Of a stretch of DNA of 64,000 bases, positions 17,430-25,075 are shown one piece after another. The stretch spans positions 744,001 to 808,000 of the forward strand of contig NZ_AP025158.1 in assembly GCF_019974155.1 (NCBI RefSeq), read 5' to 3'. The stretch comes from Thermus thermophilus (GTDB lineage: Bacteria > Deinococcota > Deinococci > Deinococcales > Thermaceae). Below the pieces are notes generated by a model. That model saw only the letters and a list, made by a program, of their open reading frames with translations, ran no database searches and was not told the DNA's origin. The position numbers were made by a program, and so were the translations under genes. The first letter of the stretch is position 1. Every line of letters begins with the position of its first letter.

Positions 17430-18962
17430 GTGGACCGGGAAGCCCTTTTTGAGCGGCTCAAGGAGCCCTTTGACCTCCTCATCCTGGGGGGCGGGGCCAC
17501 GGGGGCCGGGGTCTTGTGGGAGGCCACGCTTAGGGGCCTGAAGGCCGCCCTGGTGGAGGCGGGGGACTTCGCCTCGGGGACGAGCTCCCGCTCCACCAAG
17601 CTCCTCCACGGGGGGGTGCGGTACCTGGAGCTCGCCTTCAGGCGCCTAGACCGCCGCCAGCTCAAGCTGGTGGTGGACGCCCTCCAGGAGCGCAAGGTGG
17701 TGATGGACCTTGCCCCCCACCTGGCCCGCCCCCTCACCCTCGTCACCCCCCTCTTCCGCCCCCTGGAGCTCCCTTACTACACCCTGGGCCTGAAGCTTTA
17801 CGACCTCCTCGCCGGGAAGCGCCGCCTCGCCCCAAGCCGCTACCTTCCCCCGGAGGAGGTGGCGAGGCTCTTTCCGGACCTGCCAAAGACCCTAGGGGGC
17901 GTGGCCTACCAGGACGGGCAGTTCGCCGACTTCCGCTTAAACCTCGCCCTCATTCTCTCCGCCCTGGAGCGGGGGGCGGTGGCCCTGAACCACGCCGAGG
18001 CCAAGGCCCTCCTCCTGGAGGGGGGCAGGGTGCGGGGGGCGGTGGTGCGGGACGGGCTTTCGGGGAAGGAGGTGGAGGTCCGGGCCAAGGCGGTGGTGAA
18101 CGCCACCGGGCCCCTCGCCGACCGGGTGCGCCGCCTCCTGGACCCCCACCTTCCCCCCCTCCTCACCCCCTCCAGCGGGGTCCACCTGGTTCTGGACTAC
18201 CCCCTGGAGGCGGGCCTCCTCATCCCCAAGACCCGGGACGGCCGCGTCCTCTTCCTCCTCCCCTACCGGGGCATGGCCCTCCTCGGCACCACGGACCTCC
18301 CCGCCGAGCCCACCTCCTGCCCCCTTCCCCGGGAGGAGGAGGTGGCCTACCTCCTGGAGGAGATAAGGCCCTACCTGGGGGACGTTTCGGGCCGGGTGCG
18401 GGCGGTCTGGTCGGGCCTGAGGCCCCTGGTGGGGAAGGGGGAGACGAGGCTTCTGGTCCGGGACCACTACATAGAGGAGAGGCGGGGCCTCTACACCCTG
18501 GTGGGGGGAAAGTGGACCACCTTCCGCCTCATGGCCCTGGACCTGGTGGAGCGCCTCGCCGGGGACCTGGGCCTGGCCCTGCCGCCCTCCCAAAGCCACG
18601 CCACGCCCCTCCTCGGGGCGGGGCCGAGGCCGGGGCTTCCCTTGCCCGAGGAGACGGCCCGGCACCTCTGGGAGACCTACGGCGCCCTGGCCCCCGAGGT
18701 CCTGGCCCTGGGGGAGCGGCCCCTCCTCCCCGGGCTTCCCTACCTGGAGGGGGAGGTGGTCTGGGCGGTGCGGCGGGAGCTTGCCAGGAAGCCCCTGGAC
18801 GTGCTGGCGCGGCGGATGGGCCTGGCCTTTCTGGACCAGAAGAAGGCCCGGGAGGCCCTGCCGAGGGTGGTGGAGCTCATGGCGCCCCTCTTGGGCTGGG
18901 GCGAGGAGGAGCGGGCCTTGCGCCTGAAGGAGGCCGAGGAGGGCCTTCTCGGGCTTTGCTGA
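17430..18962 (+). CDS. glpD: FAD-dependent glycerol-3-phosphate dehydrogenase
   Basis: A 510-residue membrane-associated flavoenzyme that oxidises glycerol 3-phosphate to dihydroxyacetone phosphate and feeds electrons to quinone. It has the N-terminal FAD Rossmann motif LLILGGGATGAG (residues 14-25), the GlpD signatures SGTSSRSTKLLHGGVRYLE and GGKWTTFR, and a C-terminal DAO domain. The GTG at 17430 overlaps the glpK stop, after GGAGGGG, so it was co-expressed with glpK. The IS4 element upstream may now block or alter its expression. Glycerol 3-phosphate from GDPD would still give it substrate. Confidence 0.94.
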   Translation: MDREALFERLKEPFDLLILGGGATGAGVLWEATLRGLKAALVEAGDFASGTSSRSTKLLHGGVRYLELAFRRLDRRQLKLVVDALQERKVVMDLAPHLARPLTLVTPLFRPLELPYYTLGLKLYDLLAGKRRLAPSRYLPPEEVARLFPDLPKTLGGVAYQDGQFADFRLNLALILSALERGAVALNHAEAKALLLEGGRVRGAVVRDGLSGKEVEVRAKAVVNATGPLADRVRRLLDPHLPPLLTPSSGVHLVLDYPLEAGLLIPKTRDGRVLFLLPYRGMALLGTTDLPAEPTSCPLPREEEVAYLLEEIRPYLGDVSGRVRAVWSGLRPLVGKGETRLLVRDHYIEERRGLYTLVGGKWTTFRLMALDLVERLAGDLGLALPPSQSHATPLLGAGPRPGLPLPEETARHLWETYGALAPEVLALGERPLLPGLPYLEGEVVWAVRRELARKPLDVLARRMGLAFLDQKKAREALPRVVELMAPLLGWGEEERALRLKEAEEGLLGLC

Positions 18963-18969
18963 GGCCCGG

Positions 18970-18981
18970 GATAATGGGCCC
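18970..18981 (+). promoter_or_regulatory. Leaderless -10 element before the Csm6-like gene
   Basis: GATAAT (18970-18975) ends six bases before the ATG at 18982, so transcription would begin at the start codon. This gives the Csm6-like gene its own promoter just after glpD. No clear -35 hexamer is visible. Confidence 0.4.
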
Positions 18982-20187
18982 ATGAAGGTCCTCATCCTCA
19001 CCGTGGGCACCACCCGGGAACCCCTGGAGGTGGCCCTTTCCGAGCACGCCCCCCAGGGGGTGGTCTTCCTGGCGAGCCAGGCCTCCCACCCGGTGGCGGC
19101 GGAGCTCGTTCGGGACTATGGCGGGTCTTTCCGGCACCACACCCTCCTTCTGGAGGACGCGGAAAGCCTCATGGAGGCCTACCAGAAGGCCCTTCTCGCC
19201 CTGAGGAAGGCCCTGGAGTGGGAGGCCACGGCCATCGTCGCCGACCTCACCGGGGGCACCAAGCCCATGGCCGCGGGGCTCGTCCTCGCCCTCACGGGGC
19301 GGGGGGTGGTCTTCAGCTACGTGGGCGGGGAGGCCCGCGACCCCAGCACGGGCCGGGTCCTGGCCGGGAAGGAGCGGCTCAGGCTCCTGGAGGACCCCAC
19401 GGCCCGGCTCGGCCTTAGGGAGTGGGCGGGCTTCACCCGGGCCTGGAACGCCTTGAACCTGGGCATGGCCCTCTCTGAGCTGGAAAGCCTCCTGAGGCGG
19501 GACCTCTCCCCTTCGGAGGCCCGCTTCTACGGGGCGATGAAGGGGGTGGTGGAGGGGCTCATGGAGTGGGACCGCTTCCGGCACCGGGAGGCCTGGGCGC
19601 GGCTTTCCGCCCACCTCCCCGTGGCCCTGGCGGTGGCCGAGGCCTGGGGGCACGGGGCCAAGGTGCGGGTCCTGAAGGGGCTGGAAGACCTCCTCCCCCA
19701 CCTGAAGGGCATCGTGGAGGCCGGGGGGAGGCCCACCTTCCTCCTCCTCCAGGACCTCCTGGCCAACGCCGAGCGCCGGGCGGCCCTGGGCCGCTTTGAC
19801 GACGCCCTGGCGAGGCTCTACCGGGCCCTGGAGCTCGCCGTGGAGGCGGACGTCCAGGAGCGGCTGGGCTTCGCCCTGAAGGACCCCAGGACCTGGCCCG
19901 AGGGCTTCCCCCAAAGCCTTAAGGAGCGCATCCTCAAGCCCCGGGGCCTCATGGACCTCCTGGACGCGGCCTTTGACCTGGACCTGGCTTTCGGCCAGCA
20001 GGGCACCCTGGCCCAGCGCCTCTACGGGGAGAAAAACCGCCTCCAGGCCCTCCTTCAGAAGCGGCACGGAAGCATCCTGGCCCACGGCACGAGGCCCGTG
20101 GGGGAGGAGGACTACGCCGCCCTGCGGGACTTCCTCATGGGGCTGGACGAGCGCCTGCGGCCCCTTCCCCCCTGGCCCCTCTTCTGA
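18982..20187 (+). CDS. Csm6-family CARF-HEPN ribonuclease (TTHB144-like)
   Basis: A 401-residue type III CRISPR ancillary protein. The N-terminal CARF domain has VGTTREPLE and the ligand-loop motif DLTGGTKPM (from residue 88); the C-terminal HEPN domain has R-X6-H (R361, H368 in RHGSILAHG). Known relatives are dimeric RNases switched on by cyclic oligoadenylate made by Cas10, and some destroy their own activator. The size and motifs match TTHB144 of T. thermophilus HB8 as I recall it. It precedes the broken cas1 with a one-base overlap. A second, different Csm6 closes the csm operon at 44131. Confidence 0.9.
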   Translation: MKVLILTVGTTREPLEVALSEHAPQGVVFLASQASHPVAAELVRDYGGSFRHHTLLLEDAESLMEAYQKALLALRKALEWEATAIVADLTGGTKPMAAGLVLALTGRGVVFSYVGGEARDPSTGRVLAGKERLRLLEDPTARLGLREWAGFTRAWNALNLGMALSELESLLRRDLSPSEARFYGAMKGVVEGLMEWDRFRHREAWARLSAHLPVALAVAEAWGHGAKVRVLKGLEDLLPHLKGIVEAGGRPTFLLLQDLLANAERRAALGRFDDALARLYRALELAVEADVQERLGFALKDPRTWPEGFPQSLKERILKPRGLMDLLDAAFDLDLAFGQQGTLAQRLYGEKNRLQALLQKRHGSILAHGTRPVGEEDYAALRDFLMGLDERLRPLPPWPLF

Positions 20188-20899
20188 TGACCCTCCACCT
20201 CACCCGCCAAGGGGCCACCCTGCGCCTGCGCCGGGGAAGGCTCCTTTTGGAGGAGGAAGGGGTGTTCGCTCCGCCCTGGCCCTTCTTGAGCGCCACCGCC
20301 TGCCTGAGGCCGAGGAGGTGGCCCAGGCCCTGGCCCGGGCCGAGGGGGCCTTGGGGCTTGAGCGCCTGCGGGGGGTGGAAGGGGAGGGGAGCCGGGCCTA
20401 CTTCCGGGGCCTTGCCCGGCTCCTCGGCCCCTACGGCTTCGGGGGCCGCACCCGCAGGCCCCCCGCGGACCCGGTGAACGCCGCCCTCTCCTACGGGTAC
20501 GCCCTCCTCCTGGGGAGGGTCCTGGTGGCGGTGCGCCTGGCGGGGCTCCACCCCGAGGTGGGCTTCCTCCACGCCGAGGGGCGGCGGAGCCCCGCCCTCG
20601 CTTTGGACCTCATGGAGGAGTTCCGGGTGCCCGCCGTGGACCAGGTGGTCCTCTCCGCCTTCCGGAGGGGGCACCTCACCCCGGCCCACGCCGAGGCGCG
20701 GGAGGGGGGCGTGTACCTGAACGAGGAGGGGCGGAGGCGGCTCATTGAGCTTGTGGAGGCGCGCCTTCTGGAGGAGGTGGCCCACCCCCTGGGGTTCCGC
20801 AAGCCCCTGGGGGAGCTGATAGAGCTCCAGGCCCAGCGGCTGAAGGGGGCCCTTTTGGGGCGGGGGGAGTACACGCCCTTTTACTTGCGGAGGCACTAG
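20187..20899 (+). pseudogene. cas1: cas1, internally deleted and frameshifted
   Basis: The ATG at 20187 overlaps the previous stop and starts a Cas1 N-terminus (MTLHLTRQGATLRLRRGRLLLEEEG). Near 20262 the sequence jumps, in another frame, to the helical linker (SALALLERHRLPEAEEVA) and the whole catalytic domain: Glu in VEGEGSRAYF, His and Asp in FLHAEGRRSPALALDLMEEF, and the C-terminal HAEAREGGVYL. About 70-80 codons of the beta-sheet domain are missing. Cas1 is the integrase for new spacers. This copy cannot give a normal protein, although a catalytic-domain-only product is imaginable. Confidence 0.88.
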
Positions 20900-21254
20900 T
20901 AACTACACTTATGCGCGAAATTGCCGGGCGAAGGTACGTTAATCGCTTTCTCATTTACTAGTTTCCTTTTTCAAGGTCTTTTCCGCTCCAAAATAAACCC
21001 GGTCCACCGTTGCCCTGAGATGCTATAATGCCCTTGTCCGGACCTCCGGGCGGGGACCTTGAAAGCCAGTTTTCCCCTTGCCGAGGGCGAATATGCGTTT
21101 TCCCCTTCTCATCGCCCCTTTCTCCTGTGGCTTGCCATCGGCCCAAACCCCCGAAAACCCCCGTTATTCGCCGTGTGCATATTCCAAGCTTCATCTTTCT
21201 CACAAACCCCCCCTCTGGCGGTGCCGTCCAGGACGGGGTTCTGAGGGGGGTAGA
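20900..21254 (+). promoter_or_regulatory. CRISPR leader 1
   Basis: A gene-free, comparatively A/T-rich 355-bp stretch between cas1 and the first repeat of array 1. It holds an extended -10 element TGCTATAAT (21021-21029) directing transcription into the array. From about 20910 to the first repeat it is base-for-base the same as 36072-36416 by eye. It should carry the array promoter and the signals for adding new spacers next to the first repeat. Confidence 0.85.
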
Positions 21255-21763
21255 GTTGCAAGAGCTTGAGCCCCGTAAGGGGATTGCGACCACTCCAGCG
21301 CAAGCTCGGGGACCATCGCTCCATTGACCGAGTTGCAAGAGCTTGAGCCCCGTAAGGGGATTGCGACCGCAGATATGCTGGGAGGCTGTCCAAGTCAGCT
21401 ATATGAACGGTTGCAAGAGCTTGAGCCCCGTAAGGGGATTGCGACGGGCCGTCGCAAGGACGGCCCCGCCGATAACCCACCCGATGGGTTGCAAGAGCTT
21501 GAGCCCCGTAAGGGGATTGCGACCGTCTTCTTCCTCTTCGTCTTCTACGAGGAGTTGTTGAGTTGCAAGAGCTTGAGCCCCGTAAGGGGATTGCGACATG
21601 CGGTAGAACTCCCGGTAGCAAGCGCCACACAGCGCCGCAGTTGCAAGAGCTTGAGCCCCGTAAGGGGATTGCGACGACGATGTAGAAAGTGTCGTCCTGG
21701 GGGTCCGGGAGGCCCTGTTGCAAGAGCTTGAGCCCCGTAAGGGGATTGATACTGTCTTGCCTG

Positions 21764-22282
21764 TCAAGCCACCCCTTGGGCTGGCTGACCGGCGTAGTAC
21801 TCCCTGAGCCGCCCCATCATCCGCCTGAGGAGCTTGTGGGCCACGGCCAAGAGCGCCTGCTTTTTTGTCTTCCCTCGGGAAAGCAAGCGGTGGTAGAAGG
21901 CCCGCATCTCTGGGTCGTGCCGCACCGCCACCAAAGCCCCCATGTAGAGCTTCCGCCGCAAAAGGGGAGGCCCCTTCCTGGAAAGCCGACCCCTCTCCAC
22001 GCTCTTCCCCGACTCCTCCCGCTCGGGGATGAGCCCCGCGTAGGAGGCCGCCGCCTTCGCCCGGCCCCAAAGCTCTGGCGGCAGGAGGGCCAGCACCGCC
22101 GCCGCCACCTGGGGCCCCACCCCGGGCAGGCCCATCAGGACTTCCGCCTCGGGGAGGGCGGCGAGGAGGGCTTGACGGCCTTCGGGGGTGTTGGGGAAGC
22201 GGAGGCGGGTGGGTTTGGGGGAGTTGGAGACCAGGGCCAGGTCCAGGTGGGGTTTGCTGACGTCAATACCGGCGAAGGTCAT
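21764..22282 (-). pseudogene. IS110-family transposase with large in-frame deletion
   Basis: ATG at 22282 follows AAGGAGAG. The 172-residue frame keeps the start of the DEDD RuvC-like domain (AGIDVSKPHLDLALV, first catalytic Asp) and, directly after PEAEV, the C-terminal Transposase_20 domain (LMGLPGVGPQVAAAVLALLP, ASYAGLIPEREESG). Full-length family members are about 310-400 residues, so some 130 or more residues, including the other acidic catalytic residues, are gone without loss of frame. It should be catalytically dead. A full-length relative elsewhere could mobilise the element. Confidence 0.85.
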
Positions 22283-22319
22283 GGGCTCTCTCCTTTTTGG
22301 TAAGCTGAGGGAGGTGGCC

Positions 22320-22455
22320 ACCCGACCCCGTGGGCCTTCCATGTGGATGCGGTCTTGGACGACCGGGATACTGTGCGGCGGGGAGGCCGGGGCGGGTGGC
22401 TACCCATCAATCCCGCGGGCGTGGGTGCCCGGCAACCAGGGCGGTAGGGCCTCCC
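22320..22455 (-). ncRNA. Candidate IS110 bridge RNA with guides for the CRISPR repeat
   Basis: The non-coding end upstream of the transposase ATG folds, by eye on the minus strand, into two similar loops. Loop 1: stem CUACC/GGUAG (22443-22447 with 22400-22404), 5' guide GGUUGC, inner hairpin GGGC-ACCCAC-GCCC (22417-22430), 3' guide GGGAUUG (22408-22414). The guides pair with the two target strands around the core (GGUCGC with one U-G wobble; CAATCCC). Loop 2: stem GGCCU/AGGCC, 5' guide ACAGUAUC (22367-22374), hairpin GGUC-GUCCAA-GACC (22351-22364), 3' guide ACAUG, matching the element's own ends. This is the target/donor loop layout of IS110 bridge RNAs. No expression data. Confidence 0.6.
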
Positions 22456-22665
22456 TCAGGGGGCAAGATACATGCGACCCCGGTAGCCGCCCATGCCGGG
22501 CAGGGCCTAGGTTTAGGGTTGCAAGAGCTTGAGCCCCGTAAGGGGATTGCGACAGGATTTCCAGGGCCTCCCGGAGGGCTTGCCTCTGGGCAGTTGCAAG
22601 AGCTTGAGCCCCGTAAGGGGATGGCCTCGGGCAGGGGGCCTGTATCTTTTTCCTAGGAGGCGTCC

Positions 22666-24579
22666 ATGCAGGCCCCGGTGTACCTGTGCCTTCTGGGCAA
22701 CGACCCGGCCCCCGCCTACCTGGGCTTGAAGGTGGTGGAGCGGGAGGCAGGAAGGGTGGCGAAGGCCGTTTTCTACTCCTTCCCGGCGTGGAACGAGGAG
22801 TACGGGAAAAAGCGCCAGGCCCTCTTCCGCTTCCTTTCCGAAAAGGGCGTCCTCTACGAGGAGAGGCCCCTGGAAAAGGGACTGGAAGAGGCGGAGGCCC
22901 GGGAGGTCTGGGTGAACCTCACGGGAGGGGCCAAGTACTGGGCGGTCCGGTTCCTCAGGCGCTGGCGGCGGCCTGGGGCCCGGGTCTTCCTCGTGGAGGG
23001 GCACCGCGTCCTCGAGGCACCCAGGGCGCTTTTCCTCTGGCCCCAGGAGAAGGAGCTTTCCCTAGAGGGGGAAGCCCTCACCCTGGAGGAGTACGCCAAG
23101 CTCTACCTGGAGCCCCAGGGGGAGGCTTGGGAGGGGGTTCGGGTTCCCCTGCCCGTGGCCTTCCCCCCTAGGGCCCAGGCGGCCCGCCTTCCCGGCCGGG
23201 AGGGCGGGGTGTTCGTGGTCCACCTGGGCCTTCCTTATTGGGTGCGGCCCCACCTGGGGGACGAGGCCAAGGACATGTCCCGGAAGGCCCTTTCCGCCTT
23301 CTCCGGTGAGGCCAAGCGTCTTGGGGGCCAGCTCTGCCTGCCCGTGGTGCCGTACCACAAGGCCCACCTCCGCTCCCGCCACCCTAGGGAGCAGGAAAAC
23401 GTCCTCGCCCGCTGGAAAGCCTGGGCCCAGGAGTACGGGGTGTTCCTGGTGGACCCAAGCAGGCCTCTGGAGAAAGAGATGGCCCTCTACACCAAGGGGA
23501 AGACCCCCAAGAAGGCCTTGCCCCTGCCCCAGGAGGGGCCCCTTCTCCTGGCCCTGGTTTCCGAGCAGGCCGTTCCCCTCTACGCGGCCTACCTCTACGC
23601 CCGCCCCCGGGAGGTCTACCTCCTCACCACCCCCGAGATGGAAAGCCGCCTCCGGTGGGCGGAGGCCTTCTTCCGGAGCAAGGGGGCGCGGGTGCGCTGG
23701 AGCTTCGTCCCCGGCCCCTGGGCCCTGAGGGAGGTGCGGGACCTCCTGGCCCCCGTGGTGAGGGAGGCCCTGAGCAAGGGCTTCCCCGTGCATGCCAACC
23801 TGAACGGCGGGACCACGGCCATGGCCTTGGGCCTCTACCTGGCCCTGGGGGAGGGGGCCCAGGCCCACTACCTGGACGGGGATCGCCTCTTCCTTCTGGA
23901 CGGGGGGGAGGCTGAGGTGCCCTGGGAGGAGGGGGCCCCGGAGGACCTTCTCGCCCTGAGGGGGTACCGCCTCGAGGGGAGCTACCCGGGGGCCCGCCCC
24001 GACCCCGGGCTCCTCGCCCTGGCCGAGGAAATCCTGGGACGGTGGGACGAGGTGCAGGCCTCCTGGAAGGCCTCGCCCTTGGTGCAGAGGTTCTTGCGCC
24101 TCTGGAGGAAGCGCTTCGGCCAAACCTTTTCAAAAGAGGAAGAGGAGAGCCTCAAGGGGCTTCCCCTGGAGTACGTGGTCTACAGCCACCTGAACGACTA
24201 CCTGGCCCCAAGAGGGGGCCAGGCCCGCATAGGCGGGCACCTGGTGCCCCTGGGGGGCAACGAGGCCCTGGCCCCCCAGTACACGGAGGTGGACGGGGTC
24301 TTCTTCCACCGGGGTACCCTCTGGTTCGTGGAGTGCAAACCCACGGACGAGGGTCTTCGGGAGCGGGCCCTCCTCATGGGCGAGCTGGTGCGCTCCGTGG
24401 GTGGGGTGGGGGCCAGGGGGCTCATGGTGGCCCGGCGTTGGCGGGGAGCCCCGCCTCCGGCGAGCCCCAACCTGGTCTACATGGCCTTAGAGGGAGGCGA
24501 AGGCGTCCCCGGGGTCTACCGCTTCCCCCAGGATCTGGGCGAGGTCCTCTCACGGGATCCGGCGCCGCGGAAGGGCTAG
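22666..24579 (+). CDS. can1: Can1-type CARF DNA nuclease (type III CRISPR ancillary nuclease)
   Basis: A 637-residue protein with two CARF-like domains (VNLTGGAKYWAV near residue 85 and LNGGTTAMALG near residue 385), an intervening nuclease-like region and a C-terminal PD-(D/E)XK nuclease: D543 in EVDGVF, E556 and K558 in FVECK. This monomeric double-CARF layout is that of Can1, which nicks supercoiled DNA when it binds cyclic tetra-adenylate; length and motifs match the T. thermophilus protein. The start ATG follows AGGAGG by 5 bases. Its 3' end overlaps the convergent HEPN-like gene by 30 bp. Confidence 0.92.
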   Translation: MQAPVYLCLLGNDPAPAYLGLKVVEREAGRVAKAVFYSFPAWNEEYGKKRQALFRFLSEKGVLYEERPLEKGLEEAEAREVWVNLTGGAKYWAVRFLRRWRRPGARVFLVEGHRVLEAPRALFLWPQEKELSLEGEALTLEEYAKLYLEPQGEAWEGVRVPLPVAFPPRAQAARLPGREGGVFVVHLGLPYWVRPHLGDEAKDMSRKALSAFSGEAKRLGGQLCLPVVPYHKAHLRSRHPREQENVLARWKAWAQEYGVFLVDPSRPLEKEMALYTKGKTPKKALPLPQEGPLLLALVSEQAVPLYAAYLYARPREVYLLTTPEMESRLRWAEAFFRSKGARVRWSFVPGPWALREVRDLLAPVVREALSKGFPVHANLNGGTTAMALGLYLALGEGAQAHYLDGDRLFLLDGGEAEVPWEEGAPEDLLALRGYRLEGSYPGARPDPGLLALAEEILGRWDEVQASWKASPLVQRFLRLWRKRFGQTFSKEEEESLKGLPLEYVVYSHLNDYLAPRGGQARIGGHLVPLGGNEALAPQYTEVDGVFFHRGTLWFVECKPTDEGLRERALLMGELVRSVGGVGARGLMVARRWRGAPPPASPNLVYMALEGGEGVPGVYRFPQDLGEVLSRDPAPRKG

Positions 24580-25071
24580 GGCCCGCCTCTCCAGGGGCCT
24601 CCGGGGGAAGGGAAGGGTTTTCCAGGCCCCCGGGGGGCGCTCCTCGGCTTCCGGGGCCTTGGCCCTTTCCGGGGGGATGACCTCGGGGAAGGCCAGGGGG
24701 GTGGGCGGGTCGGGAGCTTCCAGGAAGGCCATCCTGGCCTTCCACTCCTCCCGGCTGTAAAACCCCTGGCGCTCCACGGCGGCGAGGAGCCGGGCCACGA
24801 GGGCCCTTCCCTCGGCGAAGGCCCAGGGGGGCACCTCGGCCCTATCGTGCAAGACGGCGTTCCTCAGCTCCACGAGCCGCCAAAGCCTCCCCCGGAGGGC
24901 CGGGCCGTCGGGGTGGCTCTGGAAGAAGGCCTCTACTGCCCCCGAGCGGAGCTTGGCCCCCAGGGTGTCCTCCTTGGGGGCCCCCAGGCGCTCCAAAAGC
25001 TCCTCCAGAAGGAGGACGAGGCGGATGAAGTCCCCCAAAGGGTCTCCGGTGCGCTGCCAGAGGGCTTCCAT
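24550..25071 (-). CDS. Unrecognised small HEPN-like protein
   Basis: A 173-residue protein I do not recognise. Residues 1-110 are helical and contain R-X4-H (R70, H75 in LVELRNAVLHDR), placed between two helices as in HEPN RNase or nucleotidyltransferase-partner domains. The last 50 residues are rich in Pro and Arg, basic, and probably disordered. It is the last of four consecutive minus-strand genes, four bases after the vWA-like gene. Its 3' end overlaps can1 by 30 bp. HEPN membership rests only on the motif and helix context. If real, it would be a fourth HEPN-type RNase candidate in this island. Confidence 0.7.
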   Translation of the reverse strand: MEALWQRTGDPLGDFIRLVLLLEELLERLGAPKEDTLGAKLRSGAVEAFFQSHPDGPALRGRLWRLVELRNAVLHDRAEVPPWAFAEGRALVARLLAAVERQGFYSREEWKARMAFLEAPDPPTPLAFPEVIPPERAKAPEAEERPPGAWKTLPFPRRPLERRALALPRRRIP

Positions 25072-25075
25072 GGCG

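Larger units (their letters stand above)
14759..17430 (+). pseudogene. glpK: Glycerol kinase, interrupted by an IS4-family element
   Basis: GTG at 14759 opens a glycerol kinase ([16 protein letters not shown] phosphate loop, [22 protein letters not shown]). At 15562 the frame runs into an IS4-family element; the gene resumes at 16747 with LNTGEKPV and continues (FVPAFTGLGAPYWDP, KADGGMAQNRLF) to the stop at 17430. Removing the element and one copy of the 10-bp duplication (GGCCTTCCTC) restores a 495-residue reading frame, the normal GlpK length. Interrupted after GAFLL, before the ATPase-domain half is complete, the enzyme should be inactive. ATP-dependent glycerol phosphorylation must rely on another copy or be lost. 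Confidence 0.95.
21749..22474 (-). mobile_element. IS110-family element, internally deleted, inserted inside a CRISPR repeat
   Basis: A 726-bp insertion interrupts repeat 7 exactly between ATTG and CGAC; the two halves (32 and 4 bp) add to a full 36-bp repeat. The dinucleotide TG is present at the left junction (21747-21748) and at the right end of the element (22473-22474), consistent with an IS110 core dinucleotide rather than a normal target duplication. The ends carry only weak inverted similarity (ACTGTCTTGCC at the left; GGCAAGATAC at the right). The transposase gene lacks its middle, so the element is probably non-autonomous. It may derive from the Thermus IS1000 group, which I cannot verify. 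Confidence 0.88.
21255..22622 (+). CRISPR. CRISPR array 1: 9 repeats, the seventh split by an IS110 element
   Basis: A 36-bp repeat begins GTTGCAAGAG, has the hairpin CCCC-GTAA-GGGG and ends ATTGCGAC (the 8-nt crRNA 5' tag). Repeats start at 21255, 21332, 21410, 21488, 21562, 21640, 21717 (split 21717-21748 and 22475-22478), 22518 and 22593. The eight spacers are 38-42 bp. The last repeat is degenerate after GGGGAT (22622). The array reads from the leader on the plus strand and shares its repeat, but no spacer I could see, with array 2. The Can1 gene follows 43 bases later, so it may be read from the array transcript. Confidence 0.97.

Noticed and set aside
21010-21029. TTGCCC as -35 of the leader promoter.
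   Set aside because: Only eight bases separate it from TATAAT; an extended -10 is the better reading.
22320-22333. CGACCCCG in the IS110 non-coding end exactly matches the target right of the core and looked like a guide.
   Set aside because: It lies outside the first loop, about 80 nt from the other target guide and 3' of the donor loop stem, so it does not fit the loop layout. The shorter GGUUGC in the correct position was preferred.
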